Assembly (NCBI GenBank): GCA_041399155.1
Contig: JAWKTI010000001.1
Span: 248,001-312,000 of the forward strand
DNA from: Zavarzinella sp.
GTDB taxonomy: Bacteria; Planctomycetota; Planctomycetia; Gemmatales; Gemmataceae
Direction of reading: 5' to 3'
Length of the DNA: 64,000 nucleotides
The position numbers and the translations under genes were made by a program. Below the pieces are notes generated by a model that saw only the letters and a program-made list of their open reading frames with translations, did no database searches and had not been told where the DNA came from. Below, in pieces: positions 55,301 to 64,000 of this stretch (position 1 is its first letter; each line of letters starts with the position of its first letter).

Positions 55301-57527
55301 ATAATCTCTCCTTGCTCAGAGAAATCGTTTTGGAGGTTCTCAGGTGATAACACTGCCAGATAACACCATGGGCAAACCAAAGTTCTGAATCCCCTTGAAA
55401 TCGCAGGTTTGAAGGCTCGAATTCCTGAGGCCATTCTAAGTTATTTGTTTTCTCAAATTTACCGTTGCTGATGTTGTAAATAACGATTTTCTTTTCTTTC
55501 TGCGAACTGTATGCACACCACTTACCGCTTTTGCTGACTGTGAACCAATGCAGATCTCCTTCAATCTGGTTGATGACTGGTTTTTCTGTGGAACAATCAA
55601 TCAGCCGCACCGTGGTAGCAGAAATGTCGAGAAATCGATTGGCGCCTACTGCCCAGTGGTTGTTTTCGGCAACAAATTCAGTTATTATTTTCATTCGAAC
55701 TGGTTTTTCGCCAGAGATGTCCCAGATCTCATATCGATGCGGTAGTGCCTTGACATCTCGTAGCAGGAAATATTTGCCATCCGGTGCAAACGGCTGACGA
55801 GCACAGTACCCGGCGATTCGTCCATATTCTTTTGGCGGATTCACCGAAACATCGTAGATGATTGCACTGCCATCGTGCTGATACCAGGAAAGCTTCTTAC
55901 CATCAGGAGAAAAGCAGAGGTTCTGTTTGGCATATCCTGGTGGCAGAAGTGCTCGTTCTGTCATGGTTTGGGCATCCCACAGTCGAACGCCATCGGCTGC
56001 TACCGATGCAATCAGATCACCTTTGGGGCTGTAGGCTACATCTGTGATCGCCCCCCAGTGAAGCTGCTGGTGCGTGCCGACAATCGCAACCAGTTCCTTC
56101 GGCTGCCAATCGAATTTCTCTTCCGCAGGAATTTTCTCCGGGTCGAGATTATCCAGTGGCGACTCCCCATCATCGTAAAGTGGGACAGCAATTTCAGGCA
56201 CTGGTTCACGAAGAATCGGATTCGCAGGCTTGTTATCCGTGGTGCCGGGCAGAATCTCTATTTTTTCATCTGGAGCAACCACGATTTCTTTCACTTTGCC
56301 ATTTTTATCCGTTATCCGAATGATTACCTGCCACGTAGCGACCACAATAAAAATCAGCCCAACGAAAGAAATGATTGAGGTCAGGATCGGAAATTTCTGC
56401 TGTTGCCTTACGTTTGACTTTGGTTTGGTTTTAGTTACTTCAGTTTTGGCGGGTGCCACTGGAAGATGCTCAACCCCAGAATCAAAATCAAAAACGGATC
56501 GATCTTCCATCACTGGCAGTGGTTCTACCACAATCTTGACGGTGGGGGCCGATGGAGCGAGTAATTTGGCAACTTCCTTAGCGGTCTGAATGCGGTCTTC
56601 TGGCTTTTTCGCCAGCAAACGCATGATCAGCACCGACAGGGTTGGTGGGATATTCGGATTGACCAGATGGGGATGCTCAGGCTCTTCCATTGCCAGAGAC
56701 ATCAACATTGCCATCATCGTGTCGCCCCGAAATGGCAATTTTCCGGTACTCAATCGGTAAAGCATGGCCCCCAGGCTGAACAGATCGCTCCGATGGTCGA
56801 TTTCGCCCCCATTCGCCTGTTCCGGCGACATGTAGGCCGGGGTACCCACCACTGCACCACTGTGGGTCAGGTGGATATTTTCTTTGTTGGAACGCGCCAG
56901 GCCAAAATCGAGGATTTTCACCCGATCGGAAGGAGCTTCCAGCCAGATATTTGCGGGTTTGATGTCACGGTGAATCAGCCCCTCATCGTGGGCAGCTGCC
57001 AGACCAAGTGCCGTCTGGTAGCCAATTCGTGCCACTTCGTTTGGCGGGAGCTTGTTCATTTTCTTCAGCCGATCATCCAGTGCTTCCCCCTTTAAAAACT
57101 CCAATGCAATAAACGGAATGCCACGGGACTGGTTCACCTGATAAATTGTGATAATATTATCATGTTTAATCGACGCAGCCGCCTGTGCCTCCCGAATAAA
57201 TCGTTCTGCAGCAGTGGGATTCGTTGCCACATCAGGTCGCATTACTTTCAACGCCACTTTGCGATTCAGTGCGGGGTCATGACCTAGAAAGACCAGCCCC
57301 ATCCCACCCTGGCCAAGCAGTTGCAGCACGCGATAACTTCCTAACCTTCCCAACTCGTCTGGTTTTAAGGGTGGGTTCAGAAATTGCTGATATTCCGGTA
57401 TTGGAATATTGGCATGTTTGCCTCCGGTTGCTTCCTGTGAAGTTTGCAGAGTTTGTTCCGTGTCAACTGGCATTCCCTCAGGAATCGAAGAATCTTCAAT
57501 TGTCTTTGGGTATTTTTCGTCCACCAT
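52305..57527 (-). CDS. Giant Ser/Thr kinase with WD40-like repeats
   Basis: A 1740-residue protein. An N-terminal kinase domain (GQGGMGLVFLGHD, HRDIKPAN near 183, DFGLAR) is followed by one membrane helix near 376-400 (SFVGLIFIVVATWQVII) and more than 1200 residues of WD40-like beta-propeller repeats, many with the phrase SPDGK or SADGK. The kinase should be cytoplasmic and the propellers outside, acting as a sensor or scaffold. It is intact, unlike the accessory genes before it. It converges with the LEAREVPA gene. Confidence 0.92.
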   Translation of the reverse strand: MVDEKYPKTIEDSSIPEGMPVDTEQTLQTSQEATGGKHANIPIPEYQQFLNPPLKPDELGRLGSYRVLQLLGQGGMGLVFLGHDPALNRKVALKVMRPDVATNPTAAERFIREAQAAASIKHDNIITIYQVNQSRGIPFIALEFLKGEALDDRLKKMNKLPPNEVARIGYQTALGLAAAHDEGLIHRDIKPANIWLEAPSDRVKILDFGLARSNKENIHLTHSGAVVGTPAYMSPEQANGGEIDHRSDLFSLGAMLYRLSTGKLPFRGDTMMAMLMSLAMEEPEHPHLVNPNIPPTLSVLIMRLLAKKPEDRIQTAKEVAKLLAPSAPTVKIVVEPLPVMEDRSVFDFDSGVEHLPVAPAKTEVTKTKPKSNVRQQQKFPILTSIISFVGLIFIVVATWQVIIRITDKNGKVKEIVVAPDEKIEILPGTTDNKPANPILREPVPEIAVPLYDDGESPLDNLDPEKIPAEEKFDWQPKELVAIVGTHQQLHWGAITDVAYSPKGDLIASVAADGVRLWDAQTMTERALLPPGYAKQNLCFSPDGKKLSWYQHDGSAIIYDVSVNPPKEYGRIAGYCARQPFAPDGKYFLLRDVKALPHRYEIWDISGEKPVRMKIITEFVAENNHWAVGANRFLDISATTVRLIDCSTEKPVINQIEGDLHWFTVSKSGKWCAYSSQKEKKIVIYNISNGKFEKTNNLEWPQEFEPSNLRFQGDSELWFAHGVIWQCYHLRTSKTISLSKERLYGYGAFDFAPSGKEYVITSEVGSGILMRVEITEDGAGKITHQLGEITKTVPVPSAHRILTVGSTTPVVHRWDLDGLQPKRVPIPGGGVNANSITSLVDGQIVRIGDFEGSLFQIDPTKGNAADPTVIEHGVRGIGAVSVSPAKRWLAVASWMEGQRSPAVFDFRVNPPKLIAELKEYPENHNAVQGFLFSPNEQFLVAIDSWNSGFIPKMVIWDLRGPRIRHVATLEGVISASFAVDSTMLITGSTDGKVKLFDYASGQLLEKFAVQPFTGQVQSAILLPGGQSLLASDATGSIKFMKLPFGDIEREWKFPGMTRLHLSPDGRHIYTENSNGTCYVLRMAPVPATSPSPLDALERKAIPAAELVPELPQDAVAVIGSHAGKHWGGVNSMACTPDGSLVVTAGVDGIVKLFDPVARKELATLRDLPRVPHSVALSADGKTLAVAGAQGGKVYSVNEARLTVRLQLPTVAYSYLTMTPDGKRLALVEATKTSVVDITDRLPRQVSTCPTPTSSYSPVFLQDGKMLATSYASSGENFVHVWDTASGKQLHKFGSFEHGGSLTSFRDGQALVFGESDGTLRTWDFSAGVPKETSRKLASEGPPMLGYISISADGKKLFDSSGSAVQFWDLASASNQRAWFLHLYYPQVAISADGKVAFATENSVMTVGAIDTTDEKPEWKPLLEGITGQQPFGISPSGQVISLMRRNMLQYENNWLEITKGSFGKTHLEERFPAGNLNLVWFPADKKSRAMFTTSNNTEVMQYDLSQPLDAAPIRKVVTGGQIWSIHGSADASTFTVTIVSGKDIFAAIYRPTLKAFEEVARVPLTTAAITRLSADGKALYQRDQSGHVGTLHQWDLSGKDTKEIKLPAGFENISNWDISADGRRMITMSGTGATIWDITGPAPRSVCRLTGLAIGGHWTLAISPDGRQFVVGGLDISASPERFWYGLYDSSTGTKRREWVFPHAVLFQFTHDGRHLLTANTNGTSYVICIRRGPTQPPVKQ

Positions 57528-57619
57528 GATGAATCATTTCCATGAATGCAGCTTGCAACGATATGAAATCTGGACATTCACAGGAAATGGAGACACAAGA
57601 AAAGCAGATTCGACGGAAA

Positions 57620-60600
57620 CTATTCCTGAATAAGGACTTGCAAAATCTCGTTACGCACCGTGCTGTGCGACTGGGCAGTAGGATACCAATTCAGTTTCAT
57701 CGGTGCCAGCGAATCGTTCAGACGGTCGAGGTGCCAAAGCAGCACCGCACCACCTTCATAACTGATCAACAATTTTTGCTTATCTGAGGTGAATTGGAGT
57801 GATACAATCCGATGGGCGTTTGAATAAGCAGGCAGCCTGACAAGTTCCTCGCGGCGAGTAAAATCGAAAATTTTAATCTCCGAACTGGCTACAAGTGCCA
57901 TTTGTTGTCCATCTGCAGTTAAGCATGCAGGTCCATGCTCCAGTTCTGTGGGGACTTCCCACACCGATGGCTGTTTGGGGTTATCGAGTGGAGTGAACTG
58001 GATTTTGCCCACATGGTGCGTAATGATATAGTTCGGTTGAGAGTTCGAAATGGTCAATCGGCGTAGTGAGTAATCTTTAATGAGATATTTTTCATTGTTT
58101 TCGAGGTGATGCACATTGGCTGAATTACTGGTCAGTGCACCACCGTATGGCTTGATTAACCACTTGCCGTCATTTGAAAAAATCGTTGAAGTTCCAAACA
58201 CCAGATTCGGATTTAAACTTGGTTTCACAGGAGGTTTTTTAGGATTGAAATCCGGGCGTGCATACAATTCTACGGTTTGGCCCGTTCGGGCTACTTCCAT
58301 GACGTGCGAATCATTTGCGTACCATAAGTTGCCATTCGGGCGCACTCCGAAAGTGAGATTTGGTGAATAACCCGGAAAGGTCAATCGTGCGATCTTTTGG
58401 ATCAACAGTGTTGATTTCTCATTATTTTTTAATGAAAAGTGCCACTGCGTGATCCCATCGGCATCAAAACTGAAGAGATTGTTGTGTTTCTCATCCCACA
58501 ACATCTTGCTTGCAGGAATCCGACAATCCGGCAGTTCGAAATTATCTTCGACCTTTCGTAACTGAATGGTCCCTTCCGAATGGTGTAGGTACAATGGGTA
58601 TTTCTCCAAGAAAACCAGTTGTTGACGTTGCGTTCCGAATGGAAACAGCAGTGTAGCTTGATCCGATGATTGAAATCTTCCCAGGACCCCTTTTGAGTTA
58701 GGTGAAATGACTCCCCCCGCCATTTTGTTAAATTCCTGCCACCCCACCCGCTGATCGTCAGACAGTTTCAACAATGCACCAGAATAAATCAACTCTTTCG
58801 ATCTGGTCAGGAGATTCCAGATTTCGGCATCATTGGGTTTGGCGTAATTCACAAACAGATATTTTTCATCGTGTGACAAAATCAATCGGGTGGGCAGGTT
58901 TGCTAATACACCCAGCTCGATCGGTTTGGATCGCACTTTGAGTTCGTGATAATAAAGCCTGTTTTGCAGAGCGTAGTAGAATGCTTTGCCATTTTTTGCC
59001 CAGATACAGGTGTGTACGCGGCTTGATGGTTGCAACCAGGCAAGCCCACCCGGTTCGCGAAATGAGCCATAAAGGATTACCGGGGAATCATTTATGGAAA
59101 ATCCGTTGATCAGAAAGCTGTCGCTGGCCTGGTTGATCAGCACTTCTGGAGTGAGTTTCTCTGTTAACCGAATTGTGCCATCCAGTTGAAATGTTTTTAC
59201 CCCACTACTGGTGTATGGGGCTGTCATCGATATTACCTGATATGTGCCATTGCCATGTACAAGTACTGCCCAATTTCCATCAGCAGAAAAATCAAAACCA
59301 GTCGCACCAAGTTCGCTGTTGGCAATTTTTAGGACATTTTTCTTGTTCAAGTAATCCCACAGTTCAAATCCAGCGGTTTTGGCATGAAACCCGAAGCCCA
59401 CAAGGCTGGAAGTGGGGTGAAATCTGGCGTTCATGGCAATCTTGCCATCCAGCGTCAACAAATTGCGTTTCGATAGTATCGCTGAATCGACGTACGTGCG
59501 GTTTAAATACGATCGTGTATAGTAGTTAAATTCACGATCTAATGCGATCTCGTCGACAGTTGGCCCCAAGGTCCACTCGAGTTCCTTTTGGAGATCACTT
59601 TGCTGCATCACTTCAATCGCAATATTTCTGAGATCGCTACCCGGTTCGATTTCGGCTGCCTGTTGGATATTGGAAAGTGCGTTGTTCCGATGTCCGGGAA
59701 ACTTACTTTCCGCTTCTAGTTTCGCCACCAACAAAAGATTGGTACGGAGTGATTTTCTGAGAGAATTGTTAAGATCATTCGTGCGATTCAGCGATTGCTG
59801 CAGTTGACTGGATTGTTCTGTGATCTGGGTATTGTTGGCGCGTAACGTTGATAAACTCACGGTGGCACCAGCGAGCAAGGCAAGCAAAAGTGAAAAAACG
59901 ATGAGAAGAAGTGCTGCCACCACTCGGTTTCGCAGGCACCAACGATGCAGTTGCTGCACCAGATTGGCACGCTTTGCATGAATGGTGCGGCCTTCCAGAA
60001 ATCGTTGCAAATCGTCCGCAAGTTCGCCTGCCCGCTGATAGCGAAGAGGGGGAGTTTTCGCGATTGCTTTCAGAATAATGGTTTCGAGATCTTTCGGGAT
60101 CGACCGGTCAATTATGCGGGGCGGTGTCGGTTCCGTATGACGAATTTTTTCTATCAACCGAACTTTCAACTCATCCTGAAACGCGGGCTGCAGCGTCGCC
60201 AATTCATAAACGATCAGCCCCAGGCCATAAATATCGGCACCCGGGCCTGCCTGTCCATCAAATTGTTCTGGTGCCATGTAGGCAATCGTGCCAATGGCAT
60301 CTCCTGGATTTGTCAGTGCGTCTGATCCAGATGCTTTCGCCAGACCGAAATCGGTAATCCAGGGGATGCCCCGATAATCGAGAATGATGTTGGAAGGCTT
60401 GATATCGCGATGCACCACACCACAGTCGTGGGCATAATCCAGACCACGGGCAATTTGTGTCACCAGATGAGCAATATTGGCAAAATATTGTGCTGATTTT
60501 CCGTTCGCATGAGAACCGTGACTGGATGATCGCAACGAATCAGGAAGCGTAGAACCTTCACCCGCCTGTTGTACCAGGATCGTCGTTTCCAGGTCGGTGG

Positions 60601-61126
60601 CGACTGGTTTACCATCCCCTTTCAGCTCTGCAATCACCGCCGCAAGGGATTGCCCACGAATGAACTGCATGACGTAATAAAAATAGTCATTGTGCTGCCC
60701 CACAGAATACACTGGGACAATATTCGTATGGTGCAGGCGTGCGGCAATTTGGGCTTCTCGCTGAAAACGTTCAATGAAATTTGACTGATTGACCAGATTT
60801 TTCCCGATCATTTTCAATGCAACCCGTCTACCAAGGCTCCGTTGAATCGCTTCATAAACAACCCCCATTCCGCCCTGTCCCGCCTGCCGCAGGATGATGA
60901 AGTCCCCCACTTCGCGTGGGATGGTCACATTTGTTGTGATCGGTGCGGGGCTGTCGATTGAACCGAAATCTTCCAGCAGCAGCAACATCGGAAAAACGGC
61001 TTCAATTTCCGTGGCAAGATGTGGAAAGCGTTCCGAAAAAGTGGCCACATCGGGTCGCTCCCCACGTCGAATCTGGTCCTCGAATTCCTCCATGACTTGT
61101 TCGAATGTAAAAAGATGAGATTTCAT
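57620..61126 (-). CDS. Large Ser/Thr kinase with beta-propeller-like tail
   Basis: A 1168-residue protein. The N-terminal helical segment (FEDQIRRGERPDVATFSERF) is the sigma-linked type; the kinase domain has GQGGMGVVYEAIQ, HRDIKPSN near 235 and DFGLAK. A membrane helix lies near 399-419, then a coiled coil (QITEQSSQLQQSLN) and about 680 residues of WD40-like sequence with weak repeats. It begins 7 bases after the ECF sigma gene, so the two form an operon. No lesion is seen. Confidence 0.9.
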   Translation of the reverse strand: MKSHLFTFEQVMEEFEDQIRRGERPDVATFSERFPHLATEIEAVFPMLLLLEDFGSIDSPAPITTNVTIPREVGDFIILRQAGQGGMGVVYEAIQRSLGRRVALKMIGKNLVNQSNFIERFQREAQIAARLHHTNIVPVYSVGQHNDYFYYVMQFIRGQSLAAVIAELKGDGKPVATDLETTILVQQAGEGSTLPDSLRSSSHGSHANGKSAQYFANIAHLVTQIARGLDYAHDCGVVHRDIKPSNIILDYRGIPWITDFGLAKASGSDALTNPGDAIGTIAYMAPEQFDGQAGPGADIYGLGLIVYELATLQPAFQDELKVRLIEKIRHTEPTPPRIIDRSIPKDLETIILKAIAKTPPLRYQRAGELADDLQRFLEGRTIHAKRANLVQQLHRWCLRNRVVAALLLIVFSLLLALLAGATVSLSTLRANNTQITEQSSQLQQSLNRTNDLNNSLRKSLRTNLLLVAKLEAESKFPGHRNNALSNIQQAAEIEPGSDLRNIAIEVMQQSDLQKELEWTLGPTVDEIALDREFNYYTRSYLNRTYVDSAILSKRNLLTLDGKIAMNARFHPTSSLVGFGFHAKTAGFELWDYLNKKNVLKIANSELGATGFDFSADGNWAVLVHGNGTYQVISMTAPYTSSGVKTFQLDGTIRLTEKLTPEVLINQASDSFLINGFSINDSPVILYGSFREPGGLAWLQPSSRVHTCIWAKNGKAFYYALQNRLYYHELKVRSKPIELGVLANLPTRLILSHDEKYLFVNYAKPNDAEIWNLLTRSKELIYSGALLKLSDDQRVGWQEFNKMAGGVISPNSKGVLGRFQSSDQATLLFPFGTQRQQLVFLEKYPLYLHHSEGTIQLRKVEDNFELPDCRIPASKMLWDEKHNNLFSFDADGITQWHFSLKNNEKSTLLIQKIARLTFPGYSPNLTFGVRPNGNLWYANDSHVMEVARTGQTVELYARPDFNPKKPPVKPSLNPNLVFGTSTIFSNDGKWLIKPYGGALTSNSANVHHLENNEKYLIKDYSLRRLTISNSQPNYIITHHVGKIQFTPLDNPKQPSVWEVPTELEHGPACLTADGQQMALVASSEIKIFDFTRREELVRLPAYSNAHRIVSLQFTSDKQKLLISYEGGAVLLWHLDRLNDSLAPMKLNWYPTAQSHSTVRNEILQVLIQE

Positions 61127-61133
61127 TAATTTT

Positions 61134-61781
61134 TTAACCCTCTAAACCACCGGGAAAGGAATCCAAAATCTCTTTCAGTCGTTTGATCGCCCGGATATGA
61201 CGCTTTTTTGCCGCATCGAGAGAAATATTCAATTCCGTAGCTACTTCCGAGGTACTCAATTGTTCGAAATGCTTCAAAACAAGCACTTCCCGATCTATTT
61301 CGTCCATGCTGTTGATGGCCACCGTCAGCATTAACTTGATTTCCGCCCGCACCACTTCTTCCAGTGGGCCAGTAATCTTTCCTGCCAGATTGGCCGCCAG
61401 GGCCGCAGAAGATGCTTCCGGAATAGCATTCCGATACAGTGATAATTCCATTCGTGCATCTCGCTGTTGTGCAATCAGATGCACGCGGTGCATCCGCAAA
61501 ATATTCTGACCGGTAATCAATCGTAACCACAAAAAAAACGGCATCGTAGGATTGTTCACGTATTCCGGCAGACGACGGGTGGCCTCCAACTGGGCTTCCT
61601 GGATGATATCAGAAGGATCGACTCTGCCAGCCAGGGCCGGATCCAACCGCAGAATGATCATTTTTCGCAGTCGGTCCCGATCCCGATTGAGCAGTTCCCC
61701 CAGGCATGCCTGATCTCCCTTTGCTGCCAGATGCAGCAAATCCTGTGTGATCGGGTCATTTTTTTCGGGTTCATTTCCCAT
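61134..61781 (-). CDS. ECF-type sigma factor
   Basis: A 215-residue sigma factor: region 2 with DPSDIIQEAQLEATRRLPEY and FFLWLRLITGQNILR, region 4 with LKHFEQLSTSEVATELNISL. The ATG at 61781 is chosen because MGNEPEKND begins the conserved part; the frame is open 13 codons further but without support. The large kinase follows directly, which suggests that the kinase regulates it. Confidence 0.88.
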   Translation of the reverse strand: MGNEPEKNDPITQDLLHLAAKGDQACLGELLNRDRDRLRKMIILRLDPALAGRVDPSDIIQEAQLEATRRLPEYVNNPTMPFFLWLRLITGQNILRMHRVHLIAQQRDARMELSLYRNAIPEASSAALAANLAGKITGPLEEVVRAEIKLMLTVAINSMDEIDREVLVLKHFEQLSTSEVATELNISLDAAKKRHIRAIKRLKEILDSFPGGLEG

Positions 61782-61839
61782 GCCAATACTAATCTGCACA
61801 CAGCCGGAAATTGGGGACACATTCTAATGATCGTTTTAT

Positions 61840-62070
61840 GATTTATCGGGTACGGTGCCTTCACACAAATAATCGCACCAAGATCAAAAGATTCGGGTGT
61901 TACTTCTGCCAGTTCATTGACACGAAAACCTGTTCCCAACGCAACTAGATAAGACATGACGCGATCTGCACCCGTGGGACCGCGAAAAATCTTCTCGTTT
62001 GCAGCAGCAAGAAGAATTCCAGCAATCTCTTCTGGGAGGATCTCCGCGTGCGTGGGCATCAGCCGGTGGA
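61840..62070 (-). pseudogene. Tyrosine recombinase remnant
   Basis: A stretch on the minus strand reads EIAGILLAAANEKIFRGPTG, then SYLVALGTGFRVNELAEVTP, with the catalytic Arg region (GFRVNEL) of a phage-type integrase. The catalytic His and Tyr parts are absent and the frame drifts into unrelated sequence. It is a fragment. No other mobile-element gene is adjacent; 61782-62373 otherwise holds no gene. Confidence 0.6.
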
Positions 62071-62373
62071 AACCCGCATCATCAGTGGCTTTAAGGACAG
62101 CGATCCCAACTACTTCGGACGCGGGGCCTGAAAAACCTGTCACGGAGTTTAACTTCAGTGATCTCAATCATACCCAAACGAAACAAGCAGCAGTATTAGG
62201 CAAGTCACTGCAGAAGTGGGCGCCAGATAATTCTTCAATGGGTAGCATTTGAAAGAAATCAGTTTGGATTACCTATGCAAATGTGCAATCCAACTCCAAT
62301 ATTTCACAATTTTTATTTCGGAAATGCGTCGCATTTCTGTTATAAGGTTGGGGAGATTTCCAAATGGTGTGAA

Positions 62374-63018
62374 ATGAACCCCGATGAAGAGCTGCATGCA
62401 CTGATAGCTGAAGTGAAAACTGGCAGCACGCAGGCGATAATTCAGTTAATCAACAACTATTCCCCAGTAGTTCGTGCGACAGTGCGCGCGTTACTGACAG
62501 ATAAGGAGATGCGCCGGCATTACGATTCCGTGGATATCGTGCAATCGGTAATGTTTCGATTCTGTATGAAACTGAACATTGGTGAAATTCAACTGAATGA
62601 TAACAGCCAGTTGGTGGCACTCTTAAAAAAAATGGCGTACCACAGATTCTTGAACAAAGTCGAATATCTCCACGCACAAGAACGAGATGTACGGCTTCGT
62701 GTGAATGCACCACTGGATCAGAGTCCTACCGCTCCGGGTGTATCGACGAAAGCTGCCTGGGTGGAAGAATATCAGGAAATCATCAGACGAATGACCACCC
62801 TGGAAGAAACAATTGCGAGGATGTGGGGAGCAAAATCCAGTTTTAATGAAATTGGCCAAAGTCTTGAACTGTCTGAAGATCAAGTACGCTACGTATTGAC
62901 AAAAGCCTGGGAGCGAATTGCCGCACAGTTAAATAACTTGTGGGCAGATGAAATTTCTGCGGATTACATTCGAGAAGTTTACCGATGGTATCGAGAACAA
63001 CATGAACTCGCTGAATAA
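62374..63018 (+). CDS. ECF-type sigma factor
   Basis: A 214-residue protein with region 2 (HYDSVDIVQSVMFRFCMKL, LVALLKKMAYHRFLNKVEY) and region 4 (TLEETIARMWGAKSSFNEIG). The ATG at 62374 begins MNPDEELHALIAEV, which aligns with the family start; the open frame begins earlier. It overlaps the start of the kinase gene by 17 bases, the third such pair in the window. Confidence 0.87.
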   Translation: MNPDEELHALIAEVKTGSTQAIIQLINNYSPVVRATVRALLTDKEMRRHYDSVDIVQSVMFRFCMKLNIGEIQLNDNSQLVALLKKMAYHRFLNKVEYLHAQERDVRLRVNAPLDQSPTAPGVSTKAAWVEEYQEIIRRMTTLEETIARMWGAKSSFNEIGQSLELSEDQVRYVLTKAWERIAAQLNNLWADEISADYIREVYRWYREQHELAE

Positions 63019-64000
63019 TACGGATTTCAATCTGGAAGAAATTGTTCGCAGCCAGGCGGAAGGTTTTCAGGAAGGCCGTGGCAAATATGTCGAATCATTT
63101 GTCGCCGAACACCCTGCTTTGGAATCTGCATCCGATCTAATGATTGAACTGATTATCCGTGAAAAAAATCTGCGACGACTGACTGGAGAATCGCCAGGTG
63201 ATGAAGAATATTTTCACCGATTTCCCCTATTGAAAGATCAGCTGACGATCGCGTTTTCGCTGGAACGGCTTTGGCAGGAACAATCTCTGGCAGAATCTGC
63301 AAACAACTTTTCCACTAATATCAACCAGGGGAAAACATTATCGCAGGATTCTCAAGGAGATTTACCCACCATCCCAGGATACCACATTCACTCGGTGGTG
63401 GGTCGTGGTGCGATGAGTGTTGTATATCGAGCCACACAAAAAGAACCTCACCGTGATGTTGCACTGAAAGTATTCCATCGTTTGGGTAGCAGCCATGAAG
63501 TCGCTCTCGATCGATTCAAGAAAGAAGCCAATTCTCTGGCCCGCCTACGGGACGACCGAATTGTCTGCATTTATGCGGTGGGAGAAACTGATGCTCGACC
63601 TTACCTGGCCCTGGAATTTTTACCAGCTGGAAGCCTGGCAAATTATCTCGACCACCATTCACCCACTTTACGGGAAAGCGTAAGCATTGTCATAGAAGTG
63701 TGCAAGGCACTGGAAGTTGCACACAACGCGAAGATTATTCATCGCGATTTAAAACCAGCAAACATTTTGCTGGACACTCCCACATCGGATGTTGGCACGC
63801 GAGTCAAGGTAACCGACTTCGGGCTTGCAAAGGATTTTGAAGAAACCGCGATCACCCAAAGTGGGGAAATACTTGGAACACCCGCTTACATGTCGCCAGA
63901 ACAGGCAACTGGCAATGAAACCATTGACATACGCACCGATATTTTTTCAATCGGTGTTATTCTGTATGAAATGATTACTGGTAACAGAACATTTGTGGGC
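63002..64000 (+). CDS. Ser/Thr kinase, 5' part (cut by window edge)
   Basis: The frame runs from ATG 63002 to the end of the window without a stop. The first 120 residues are the helical sigma-linked segment (GRGKYVESFVAEHPALE), then GRGAMSVVYRATQ, HRDLKPANILL near 246, DFGLAK and GTPAYMSPEQA. The last visible residues are SIGVILYEMITGNRTFVG, still within the kinase domain. It overlaps the end of the ECF sigma gene, suggesting coupling. Confidence 0.92.
   Translation, partial: MNSLNNTDFNLEEIVRSQAEGFQEGRGKYVESFVAEHPALESASDLMIELIIREKNLRRLTGESPGDEEYFHRFPLLKDQLTIAFSLERLWQEQSLAESANNFSTNINQGKTLSQDSQGDLPTIPGYHIHSVVGRGAMSVVYRATQKEPHRDVALKVFHRLGSSHEVALDRFKKEANSLARLRDDRIVCIYAVGETDARPYLALEFLPAGSLANYLDHHSPTLRESVSIVIEVCKALEVAHNAKIIHRDLKPANILLDTPTSDVGTRVKVTDFGLAKDFEETAITQSGEILGTPAYMSPEQATGNETIDIRTDIFSIGVILYEMITGNRTFVG

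Overview
The window looks like chromosome of a planctomycete. Evidence: two DUF1559 prepilin-like proteins (N-terminal FTLIELLVVIAIIAIL), a secreted sulfatase, a Tat-exported DUF3500 protein, three pairs of ECF-type sigma factor and Ser/Thr kinase, giant kinases with WD40-like tails, leucine-rich repeats of planctomycete type, and two proteins beginning with the LEAREVPA motif. LpxK indicates an LPS-bearing (Gram-negative) envelope. Genus cannot be settled; base composition looks near 50% GC.

Layout. 0-23 kb is mostly intact core or household sequence: a DUF4241 protein with a decayed second copy, a NadD-like nucleotidyltransferase, purM-ribE, an esterase, an MscS channel, a ribosomal mini-cluster L33-L24-L31, a PLP enzyme, a short UvrC-like nuclease, a ferritin-like protein, a sulfatase, tRNA-Gln, thioredoxin, tRNA-Glu and lpxK. 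23.5-27.6 kb holds a kinase-LRR gene split exactly by an IS630-family element with a TA target duplication, then a lipoprotein.

27.9-33.9 kb is an accessory island. Small unrelated genes lie on the minus strand, separated by integron attC-like sites and by a strongly palindromic module of about 119 bp. An IS110 remnant, a high-GC tyrosinase-like gene and the C-terminal stub of an integron-type tyrosine recombinase follow. 34.6-38.8 kb carries HflC and a metal P-type ATPase fused to HflK. 39.4-41 kb has cassette-like genes in the opposite orientation (macro domain; VOC domain plus UBA-like tail) with a sixth copy of the module. 41-44.4 kb holds a broken replication gene split by a MITE related to the IS630 element, a small HTH gene, and a second, decayed IS630 copy.

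44.6-48.2 kb is an eroded MoxR / DUF2201 metallopeptidase / caspase operon of the kind seen in bacterial conflict systems. 48.2-64 kb is a signalling and surface region: ECF sigma-kinase pairs, an RTX-repeat protein with a C39-like peptidase tail, two giant kinases, an integrase remnant and a kinase running off the right edge.

Frameshifts and in-frame stops are concentrated between 25 and 51 kb, while long genes on both sides, and the hfl pair inside, are intact. This fits a decaying mobile island better than uniform sequencing error, although several lesions are homopolymer indels and need read-level checking.
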